This document shows, piece after piece, positions 1 through 4,615 of a stretch of 5,455 bases of DNA; the first letter of the stretch is position 1, and the number at the start of each line of letters is the position of its first letter. The notes beneath the pieces were generated by a model, which saw only the letters and a list, made by a program, of their open reading frames with translations, was not told where the DNA came from and made no database searches. Source of the DNA: Thermodesulfovibrionales bacterium (GTDB lineage Bacteria > Nitrospirota > Thermodesulfovibrionia > Thermodesulfovibrionales > SM23-35); contig JAGUWT010000063.1 of the NCBI GenBank assembly GCA_020062205.1, forward strand, positions 1 through 5,455. Direction: 5' to 3'. Made by a program: the position numbers and the translations under genes.

Positions 1-8
1 CTTACTAT

Positions 9-147
9 ACCAATTTCGTATAATCAGATATTATCCATATTTTGCCTCATAATGCAACCGTTAATATCCTGTTTTAAATGGCATTTGATTTTTTTGTGCT
101 ATTTATTGTGGTATACTTTGGCAAATGAAACCAATTCCGCATAATAA
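9..147. repeat. Imperfect 18-bp direct repeat pair flanking the pre-array region
   Basis: ACCAATTTCGTATAATCA at 9-26 and ACCAATTCCGCATAATAA at 130-147 agree at 15 of 18 positions. The second copy ends two bases before the first cassette core site (150-156). Each copy contains a -10-like hexamer (TATAAT at 19-24, CATAAT at 140-145). The 103 bases between them are very A+T-rich and hold no credible gene. Integron attI sites can carry imperfect direct repeats next to the insertion core, so these might be integrase-binding repeats, but the resemblance is positional only. They could equally be a duplicated promoter or leftover flanks of an older rearrangement. The first 150 bases contain nothing else that I can support as coding. 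Confidence 0.5.
118..145 (+). promoter_or_regulatory. Candidate array promoter (Pc-like) just upstream of cassette 1
   Basis: TTGGCA at 118-123 and CATAAT at 140-145 are each 5/6 matches to the sigma-70 -35 and -10 hexamers, separated by 16 bp. Transcription would begin near 152, immediately inside cassette 1. A second overlapping option is an extended -10, TG at 109-110 followed by TATACT at 112-117. Both read into the array. In known integrons the common promoter Pc lies in or beside attI and drives the first cassettes; the position here fits that role, but no integrase gene is present to confirm it. Confidence 0.45.
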
Positions 148-149
148 TT

Positions 150-156
150 GTTAGGG
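150..156 (+). other. Integron core site (GTTRRRY) opening cassette 1
   Basis: GTTAGGG at 150-156 fits GTTRRRY at six of seven positions (final G instead of Y). Together with the next two bases it is a 9/9 reverse complement of TGCCCTAAC at 1186-1194, the R'' box region of the attC site that ends the same cassette. That is the expected relation between the two ends of an excisable cassette, because crossover occurs between G and TT. I find no convincing attC stem to its left, so it is either an attI core or the end of an earlier degenerate attC. Confidence 0.65.
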
Positions 157-183
157 CAACATATAAATATAAAACATGATAAA

Positions 184-246
184 GGCAATATGGCGGTTCG
201 GGTACCATTGCCGCTTTTGATCGCCATCGCACCGAAATTTGATCGC
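184..246 (+). promoter_or_regulatory. Cassette 1 leader: hairpin and 9-bp direct repeats
   Basis: The unusually long (about 113-base) leader of cassette 1 contains a hairpin pairing GGCAAT (184-189) with ATTGCC (207-212), extended by GG (192-193) with CC (205-206) across a small bulge. An alternative stem pairs GCGG (193-196) with CCGC (211-214). Downstream, TTTGATCGC occurs at 216-224 and again at 238-246, 22 bp apart start to start, about two helical turns. These could be an RNA control element or a tandem protein-binding site ahead of the gene at 270. No known riboswitch or operator is recognised. Confidence 0.35.
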
Positions 247-269
247 AAGAAAATATAAGGAGGGCTTAA

Positions 270-1166
270 ATGGATAACGCGACTTATAACTATCAGGTCC
301 ATCACAAAGAAGTAAAGCCGGAGGAAATTGTTCTGACTTATAAACCCGATAGTGGCGCAGTTGGCACGACTTGGGTGATTGGCACAATTTTGTCAATCAT
401 AGTTGGCGCAAGTGCACGCAGGTGGATTGTTTTTTTCATTGCCCTCGGCATCACCTACATGGCTACTAGATTTTTCCGGAATCAACGCAACGAGGAGGAA
501 AAAGCAAAAATTGCTAAGAGTACGACCGAACAAAATATGAACAACGCACGGAATATTAGTAATCAGCTAAATAATATGCTGAAAGTTTCCACTGGCCTTG
601 TTCAAGAACTGCCCGGCCTGCTCGGGAAAGCATCTCAAGCGTTGGAAAGAGCAAGGGCCGAATTTTCATCCAATGCGTTTAGCCCATATTGGGACTGCAT
701 TGAGCAAGCTACTCGGCATCTCGCCAACTTCAACAACGATATACAGCAGATTCGGAATTATGCAGAACAATACTATAGAATCTTACAGGACAAGAAACAT
801 AATTTCCCAAGTTTCTTTCCCGAACGTGAAATCTTTCCTGACACAGTGCCTGTTATCAATGAATTAAATACTGTAGTTAGACCGGGGCTGACAAACTTCC
901 AGTTTGCAACTATATGGGAACATAGAAAGACACAAAATATTCTAATACAGGGCTTCGGCACTTTGGGCGACGCTATCTCAAATATGGCAGCGTCTATTAG
1001 TTCGTCAATCAGTTACCTTCATGAAACTATTTCTTCAAATACGGCACAGATGATTGATCAACAGATCATGAGTCGAGAGTCCTTTGAGCGGTACAGCAAC
1101 AGTCATGCGCGCCTTATGGAGGACCAAATCAAAAGACTTGAAAGCCTGGACCGAAAAATTAAATAA
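270..1166 (+). CDS. Cassette 1 protein: two-helix membrane protein with long helical tail, function unknown
   Basis: I do not recognise this 298-residue protein. After about 30 polar residues there are two hydrophobic segments, about 31-49 and 52-69, separated by a very short turn containing Arg50-Arg51. This suggests a helical hairpin with both ends in the cytoplasm. A charged stretch follows (residues 70-85, many Arg, Glu and Lys), then a mostly helical, Asn/Gln/Ser-rich region to the C-terminus. The last 30 residues are strongly charged and coiled-coil-like, ending in a Lys/Arg-rich tail. There is no signal peptide and no obvious catalytic motif. The ATG start has a very good ribosome binding site, AAGGAGGG at 257-264, six bases from the start codon. 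The gene fills its cassette; attC1 begins 21 bases after the stop. A membrane-anchored helical protein could be a scaffold or sensor, but this is inference. Confidence 0.85.
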   Translation: MDNATYNYQVHHKEVKPEEIVLTYKPDSGAVGTTWVIGTILSIIVGASARRWIVFFIALGITYMATRFFRNQRNEEEKAKIAKSTTEQNMNNARNISNQLNNMLKVSTGLVQELPGLLGKASQALERARAEFSSNAFSPYWDCIEQATRHLANFNNDIQQIRNYAEQYYRILQDKKHNFPSFFPEREIFPDTVPVINELNTVVRPGLTNFQFATIWEHRKTQNILIQGFGTLGDAISNMAASISSSISYLHETISSNTAQMIDQQIMSRESFERYSNSHARLMEDQIKRLESLDRKIK

Positions 1167-1187
1167 CGAAAAACACGAAGAAACATG

Positions 1188-1275
1188 CCCTAACAAAAAA
1201 ATCGAGGCGACCGGGAATAGCCTCCGTGGTTTTTGCGAAGCTGGTTGCCCCGGCACCTCATTTATCCCGTTAGCT
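1188..1275 (+). other. attC recombination site 1 (end of cassette 1)
   Basis: R'' box CCCTAAC (1188-1194) and R' core GTTAGCT (1269-1275) bound the site. Between them AAAT (1199-1202) pairs with ATTT (1260-1263), GAGG (1204-1207) with CCTC (1256-1259), and CCGGG (1211-1215) with CCCGG (1249-1253). C1203 is unpaired on the 5' arm, and CGA (1208-1210) faces CA (1254-1255) as a small internal loop. Unpaired spacers of 4 and 5 bases separate the R boxes from the stem. The extra base on the L'' arm is a hallmark of attC sites, where the folded bottom strand is the integrase substrate. The tip (1216-1248) is variable. Confidence 0.75.
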
Positions 1276-1294
1276 TGCAAAAATAATATAGAAA

Positions 1295-2002
1295 ATGAAA
1301 CCAACAAGACTGTATTTACAAAAAACTAATAATGATCTCTTACCTCTTCTATGGTTCCATAATAACAAAGTAAATGAGATGTTATTTGGAATATATGGAC
1401 TAACCCAAAAACAACCTATCTTGACTTTAGAATTTCCTGAATACATTTTACCGGATAATGAGTTAGATGCCGTGAGATATAATTATAAAGAAGCAAATGT
1501 AGTCAACAAGCAGCTTGATCATATAACGTGTCATAGTGATGGCAAATTTCATTTAAAAACCATAAACGATTCCGAGGATCGTTATATACACCAATTAAAA
1601 AGCAACTTGCCTTTGGGGCCAAGTGTACCGATATTTTTCCAGTTTCAAATAATTAGTGATTTAGTCGCAAATTATCAACTCACAAATATAAAACCCAGAG
1701 ATCCATATGTTGCAATTAACTTATCAGACAATCAATGTCTTAGCATGAGAGGAGCATTTGCTGGAATAGATTTCGATTTAAAAAATGAGATGGGACAAAC
1801 CCTTACGGCCATAAACAAGGGCAATCCTTTTATGCAACATGCTGTAATACTGACGTCAAATTCTTTACAAGGTATTTTCTTTTGGCAGACAATCAATCTT
1901 AGCGAAGATGCCAAAAAAGGACGACCACGAGGCACAATTGCTTCTTTTATGTTTTCTACTATCGATAATAAAAACTTAATTAAGACGTTCATTTTTGAGT
2001 AA
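1295..2002 (+). CDS. Cassette 2 protein, function unknown
   Basis: A 235-residue soluble protein that I do not recognise. It has no signal peptide or clear membrane segment and is rich in Asn, Leu, Ile and Phe with alternating hydrophobic residues, suggesting a beta-rich or mixed fold. No catalytic motif stands out. The proposed ATG lies only 20 bases after the core site GTTAGCT, a spacing common in integron cassettes. It lacks a Shine-Dalgarno sequence and no promoter is evident, so it may depend on read-through from cassette 1. Met29 (codon at 1379) is a possible later start but is also without a clear ribosome binding site. The stop is followed within 17 bases by attC2. Codons are strongly A+T-rich compared with ettA. 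The uninterrupted frame and cassette placement support a real gene. Confidence 0.78.
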   Translation: MKPTRLYLQKTNNDLLPLLWFHNNKVNEMLFGIYGLTQKQPILTLEFPEYILPDNELDAVRYNYKEANVVNKQLDHITCHSDGKFHLKTINDSEDRYIHQLKSNLPLGPSVPIFFQFQIISDLVANYQLTNIKPRDPYVAINLSDNQCLSMRGAFAGIDFDLKNEMGQTLTAINKGNPFMQHAVILTSNSLQGIFFWQTINLSEDAKKGRPRGTIASFMFSTIDNKNLIKTFIFE

Positions 2003-2018
2003 GGATGCTTTATGCAAA

Positions 2019-2086
2019 AGCTAACATTTCACTCCATGGGATCGGCGGGAAACTGCCCCGCCTCCCCATGAGTTCAGGCGTTAGGT
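2019..2086 (+). other. attC recombination site 2 (end of cassette 2)
   Basis: This is the clearest of the three sites. R'' AGCTAAC (2019-2025) is the exact reverse complement of the core that opens the same cassette (GTTAGCT, 1269-1275). R' is GTTAGGT (2080-2086), a perfect GTTRRRY. ACTC (2031-2034) pairs with GAGT (2070-2073), C2035 is extrahelical, and ATGGG (2036-2040) pairs with CCCAT (2065-2069). After a small internal loop GGCGGG (2044-2049) pairs with CCCGCC (2057-2062) around a 7-base loop. Spacers next to the R boxes are 5 and 6 bases. The long G+C-rich stem could be mistaken for a terminator, but no U-run follows and the boxes match attC architecture. Confidence 0.8.
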
Positions 2087-2099
2087 AAGAAAGATTGAT

Positions 2100-2128
2100 T
2101 TGAAGTTTGAACCTGTCGTGATTATAAT
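2100..2128 (+). promoter_or_regulatory. hicBA promoter, likely giving a leaderless transcript
   Basis: TTGAAG at 2100-2105 (4/6 to TTGACA) and a perfect TATAAT at 2123-2128 have an ideal 17-bp spacer. The expected transcription start, 6-7 bases after the -10, falls at 2134-2135, on the ATG of hicB. There is no Shine-Dalgarno sequence, so hicB is probably translated from a leaderless or nearly leaderless message. The -35 region contains tandem TTTGAA copies (2099-2104 and 2106-2111), which could be part of an autoregulatory site, though that is speculative. The promoter sits inside cassette 3, so the toxin-antitoxin pair is expressed wherever the cassette is inserted. Confidence 0.7.
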
Positions 2129-2134
2129 GTAAGT

Positions 2135-2326
2135 ATGGAAAAGATGAAATATATTTATTGGCATGATGAAGGGATGTGGCTTGGATATTTAGAAGAGTAT
2201 CCTGATTATATGACACAGGGGGAGTCAATTGAAGAACTTGAAGATAATCTAAGAGATATTTTCAAGGAACTTACGAGCGGGAATATCCCTTGTGTGCGTA
2301 AAGTTGCAGAACTCCAAGTTACTTGA
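2135..2326 (+). CDS. hicB: HicB-family antitoxin
   Basis: A 63-residue antitoxin of a type II HicA/HicB module, expected to bind and neutralise the adjacent RNase toxin. Residues 5-46 match the short HicB fold, a partial RNase H-like domain: an N-terminal strand with aromatic residues, the WLGYLEEYPDYMTQGES stretch (15-31), then an EEL-x2-NL-x2-IFKEL helix (33-46). The common tail IPCVRKVAELQV follows (51-62). No C-terminal ribbon-helix-helix or HTH domain is present, as in other short HicB proteins, so DNA binding, if any, is by an unknown route. ATG at 2135 is preferred because it coincides with the predicted transcription start; ATG at 2144 (Met4) is the alternative. The order hicB-hicA is the reverse of the classic locus but well known. 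The stop codon overlaps the hicA start. Confidence 0.88.
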   Translation: MEKMKYIYWHDEGMWLGYLEEYPDYMTQGESIEELEDNLRDIFKELTSGNIPCVRKVAELQVT

Positions 2327-2496
2327 AAAGAACAGATTTAATAAGAGAACTTGAAAAGAGAGGATGTGTCTTTATCAGACATGGAGGGAAGCACGACTGG
2401 TATCAAAATCCCAAATCGAAAACTGCGCAACCAATACCAAGACACAAAGAAATCAACGATAGTCTCGCTAAACATATAATCAAAAAATTAACTTAA
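2323..2496 (+). CDS. hicA: HicA-family mRNA interferase toxin, TTG start
   Basis: A 57-residue HicA toxin of the double-stranded-RNA-binding-like fold; the family cleaves mRNA and blocks translation. Reading from TTG at 2323 gives KRTDLIRELEKRGC, then FIRHGGKHDWY, then the conserved IPRHKEI segment and a closing helix SLAKHIIKKL. His24, in the GGKH motif, aligns with the catalytic histidine of the family (usually GSH or GKH); IPRHKEI (residues 38-44) is the second hallmark. The length is normal for a compact HicA. The TTG shares bases with the hicB stop (4-base overlap, 2323-2326) and has no Shine-Dalgarno sequence, so translation is probably coupled to hicB. A weak start coupled to the antitoxin would favour antitoxin excess. 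The frame is intact, so the toxin looks functional. attC3 begins two bases after the stop. Confidence 0.9.
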   Translation: MKRTDLIRELEKRGCVFIRHGGKHDWYQNPKSKTAQPIPRHKEINDSLAKHIIKKLT

Positions 2497-2498
2497 AG

Positions 2499-2588
2499 AC
2501 CTATCAAAAGCATCAACCTGACGCGGATTAAACCTGGTTTGGTTTTGGTAAAGGTGGTTGCCCGCGCAGGTTATGCAGGGCGTTGGGC
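2499..2588 (+). other. attC recombination site 3 (end of cassette 3), R'' box altered
   Basis: AACCTG (2515-2520) pairs with CAGGTT (2567-2572), A2521 is extrahelical, and CGCGG (2522-2526) pairs with CCGCG (2562-2566). The R' core is GTTGGGC (2582-2588), a perfect GTTRRRY. Spacers on both sides are 9 bases. The best R'' box is ACCTATC (2499-2505), one base from ACCTAAC, the complement of the core opening this cassette. The change destroys the conserved AAC triplet and may weaken integrase binding. The tip (2527-2561) contains a further AACC/GGTT pairing (2531-2534 with 2556-2559). Confidence 0.68.
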
Positions 2589-2595
2589 CGCATGA

Positions 2596-2763
2596 GGAAA
2601 AAATGAGAGAGTCAATCAAAAAGGTTTTGAAGATCAGCGGAATATTCATTGCGTGGCTGTTGCACTTGAAACAATCGGTGAAAATGAAGAAGCTGCCAGA
2701 CAGTGGGAAATAGCAAGAACTCTGACGAATAAAAAATCAATTAGTCAGGGAGGACTTCAGGAG
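2596..2763 (+). pseudogene. Remnant of a TPR-like repeat gene
   Basis: Immediately after the last core site an open frame begins after a TGA (2593-2595) with no ATG and no ribosome binding site. Residues read from about 2605 onward include GFEDQRNIHCVAVALETIG followed by ENEEAARQWEIARTL. The pattern L-x2-IG-x3-EAA-x2-W-x2-A-x2-L fits the helix pair of one tetratricopeptide repeat. The frame stays open past 2763 but runs into a palindromic repeat and then antisense into ettA, so that part is unlikely to be protein. I read this as a fragment of a TPR protein, either a truncated fourth cassette or a chromosomal gene cut by the array. GTG at 2653 could start a short peptide but is unconvincing. 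No attC follows it. Confidence 0.45.
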
Positions 2764-2764
2764 G

Positions 2765-2783
2765 ATTCCAGACAAGCCGGAAT
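2765..2783. repeat. ATTCC/GGAAT palindrome, possible ettA 3' hairpin
   Basis: On the - strand ATTCCGG and CTGGAAT form a 7-bp stem (one G-U pair in RNA) around the loop CTTGT. It lies 18 bases after the ettA stop, so ettA mRNA could end or be stabilised here. No U-run follows directly, so it is not a classic intrinsic terminator. ATTCC-N-GGAAT palindromes resemble dispersed REP-like or dRS3-like repeats, and this may be one copy. On the + strand an A-C mismatch weakens the stem. Confidence 0.45.
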
Positions 2784-2801
2784 GACACAATACAGGAGTA
2801 T

Positions 2802-4487
2802 TTACCCTCTGGACAGATGTCTGTACTTGATCCGGTGGGGCTGGTCTGCGGCAGGGCCGAGACGGGCTTTTCTCTCTGCTTCATATTCGGAGTAGTTCCC
2901 GTCGAACCAGACCACTTTACTGTCACCCTCAAAAGCGAGTATGTGGGTAGCGATACGATCGAGGAACCATCGGTCGTGGCTGATGACCACGGCGCAGCCT
3001 GCAAAATTCTCCAGTGCCTCTTCCAAAGCACGCATGGTGTTTACGTCCAGATCATTGGTAGGTTCGTCAAGCAGAAGGACATTGGCCTCTTCCTTCAGCA
3101 TACGGGCCAGATGGACACGGTTTCTTTCTCCTCCGGAGAGCATAGAAACCTTTTTCTGCTGATCGTTCCCGGAGAAATTGAAGCGCGCCACATAGGCACG
3201 TGAGTTGACCTGCCTCTTGCCGAGCTGAATGACATCCTCTCCGCCGGAGATGATCTCATAGATGGTTTTGTTTGGATCGAGGTCATCGCGGCTCTGGTCG
3301 ACGTATGCCAGCCTTACGGTTTCTCCTATCCTGAAGGTGCCTGAATCAGGCTTTTCCTGACCGGTAATCATCCGGAAAAGGGTGGTCTTTCCTGCTCCGT
3401 TCGGTCCGATAATCCCAACAATTCCTCCCGGAGGAAGGAAGAAGGTCATCCCCTCCATAAGGATATTATCGCTGTATGCCTTGCTCACGTTATCGGCATC
3501 AATGACGATATTACCCAGACGAGGTCCGGGGGGAATATAGATTTCGAGCTCTTTTGACCTTTTTTCGATATCCTGACCGAGGAGTGCCTCATAAGAATTG
3601 ATACGCGCTTTCGCTTTTGCATGGCGTCCCTTTGGAGACATCTGTATCCACTCAAGCTCACGCTGCAGGGTCTTCTGCCTTTCGCTCTCTGACTTCTCCT
3701 CTTGTTGCAGACGGTTTTTCTTCTGCTGCAGCCAGGAGGAGTAATTCCCTTTCCATGGAATTCCCTGTCCCCTGTCAAGTTCCAGAATCCACCCGGCGAC
3801 ATTATCAAGGAAATAGCGGTCATGGGTCACTGCGATGACGGTGCCGGGATAGCTTTGCAGATGGTGTTCCAGCCATGCCACTGTCTCGGCATCAAGGTGG
3901 TTGGTAGGCTCGTCCAGGAGCAGGATGTCCGGTTTCTGCAGAAGGAGTCTGCAAAGGGCCACGCGGCATCTTTCGCCTCCGGAGAGGATTTTAACCGGTG
4001 CATCTCCCGGCGGACAGCGCAGGGCATCCATGGCCATCTCCAGACGTGAATCCAGGTCCCATGCATCCAGCGCATCCAGCCTCTCCTGTACCTTTCCCTG
4101 AAGCTCGATAAGCTTGCTCATCTCGTCATCCGACATCGGCTCAGCGAATTTTTCATTGATACGGTTATATTCATTTAGGGTATCTACTATCTCCTGAACC
4201 CCTTCTTCCACAATCTCCCGCACGGTCTTGGTGTCATCCAGTTCCGGCTCCTGCTCAAGGAACCCTACGGTGTTACCGGGAGAGAGGACCGTCTTGCCAT
4301 TGAACTCTTTATCCTTTCCGGCAAGGATACGGAGAAGGGAGCTTTTCCCTGACCCGTTGAGACCAAGGACACCAATTTTCGCTCCATAGAAATAGGAGAG
4401 ATAGATATCCTTCAAAACCGGCTTCTTATCATAATACTTACTTACCCCGACCATGGAGTAAATAACCTTATTCGGTTCATTGCTCAT
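2802..4487 (-). CDS. ettA: EttA, energy-dependent translational throttle A (ABC-F protein)
   Basis: A 561-residue ABC-F ATPase close to the usual EttA length. Known members bind the ribosomal E site and gate the first elongation steps according to the ATP/ADP ratio. Domain 1 has Walker A GLNGSGKS (42-49), the EttA arm insertion (about 95-145), signature LSGGERCRV (168-176) and Walker B with Glu193 in LLLLDEPTNHLD (188-199). A basic, Gln/Glu-rich interdomain linker spans about 244-303, including WKGNYSSWLQQKK and KGRHAKAKAR. Domain 2 has GPNGAGKTT (361-369), LSGGERNRV (450-458), LLLDEPTNDLD (471-481) and a switch His504. The C-terminus PHRIKYRHL resembles other EttA proteins. Residue 174 is Cys where the first signature normally has Arg (codon TGC instead of CGC). 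The ATG start matches family N-termini; a weak AAGGA lies 11 bases upstream. The protein is cytoplasmic. trhA lies 128 bases upstream on the same strand. Confidence 0.95.
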   Translation of the reverse strand: MSNEPNKVIYSMVGVSKYYDKKPVLKDIYLSYFYGAKIGVLGLNGSGKSSLLRILAGKDKEFNGKTVLSPGNTVGFLEQEPELDDTKTVREIVEEGVQEIVDTLNEYNRINEKFAEPMSDDEMSKLIELQGKVQERLDALDAWDLDSRLEMAMDALRCPPGDAPVKILSGGERCRVALCRLLLQKPDILLLDEPTNHLDAETVAWLEHHLQSYPGTVIAVTHDRYFLDNVAGWILELDRGQGIPWKGNYSSWLQQKKNRLQQEEKSESERQKTLQRELEWIQMSPKGRHAKAKARINSYEALLGQDIEKRSKELEIYIPPGPRLGNIVIDADNVSKAYSDNILMEGMTFFLPPGGIVGIIGPNGAGKTTLFRMITGQEKPDSGTFRIGETVRLAYVDQSRDDLDPNKTIYEIISGGEDVIQLGKRQVNSRAYVARFNFSGNDQQKKVSMLSGGERNRVHLARMLKEEANVLLLDEPTNDLDVNTMRALEEALENFAGCAVVISHDRWFLDRIATHILAFEGDSKVVWFDGNYSEYEAERKARLGPAADQPHRIKYRHLSRG

Positions 4488-4571
4488 CTTGTTTCAAATC
4501 CTTTCTTTGAAGACTGGTAAAAAAGTCATTTCTCAGCCACAGAGTTCGTGGATCCTGCTCGCAAATCGTCG

Positions 4572-4599
4572 AATATCTTGAGCACGCCTGTAGGGTCAA
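4572..4599 (-). promoter_or_regulatory. Candidate ettA promoter
   Basis: On the - strand TTGACC (4599-4594) and GATATT (4577-4572) are separated by 16 bp, giving 5/6 and 4/6 matches to sigma-70 hexamers. Transcription would start near 4565, leaving a leader of about 78 bases before ettA. That leader holds a short hairpin pairing CCAC (4537-4540) with GTGG (4548-4551) around a CACAGAG-like half-site, and a T6 run about a dozen bases further on. The 128-base gap between trhA and ettA contains no other candidate gene. Co-transcription from trhA remains possible. Confidence 0.4.
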
Positions 4600-4615
4600 A
4601 ATACAACCTCTTTAA

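Larger units (their letters stand above)
151..2582 (+). mobile_element. Integron gene-cassette array, three complete cassettes
   Basis: Three head-to-tail units are bounded by G/TT crossover points: cassette 1 at 151-1269, cassette 2 at 1270-2080, cassette 3 at 2081-2582. Each holds one gene or one operon on the + strand, very little non-coding DNA and a terminal attC in the same orientation as the gene, which is the standard cassette layout. The cassette starts pair with their own R'' boxes (GTTAGGG with CCCTAAC, GTTAGCT with AGCTAAC, GTTAGGT with ACCTATC). The DNA is more A+T-rich than the ettA-trhA half, consistent with transfer. The three attC sites differ in length (88, 68 and 90 bases) and in loop sequence, suggesting separate sources. 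The integrase gene is not in the window. Confidence 0.8.

Noticed and set aside
598..867. 89-codon + strand frame inside the cassette 1 gene
   Set aside because: It overlaps a well-supported gene in another frame and lacks a ribosome binding site.
2031..2073. G+C-rich hairpin after the cassette 2 gene as an intrinsic terminator
   Set aside because: No U-run follows, and the flanking 7-bp boxes, symmetric spacers and bulged C identify it better as the attC stem.
2653..2895. An 80-codon GTG-started frame after hicA
   Set aside because: Only its first third looks like protein (a TPR-like stretch). The rest crosses a palindromic repeat and runs antisense into the ettA 3' end, so the fragment is listed as a pseudogene instead.
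2817..4101. Several + strand open frames of 66-128 codons opposite ettA
   Set aside because: They are shadows of the highly conserved ettA frame, with no start signals and no recognisable protein features.
4537..4551. CCAC/GTGG hairpin between trhA and ettA as a terminator
   Set aside because: The stem is only 4 bp and the T-run is more than a dozen bases away; it is better seen as a CACAGAG half-site.
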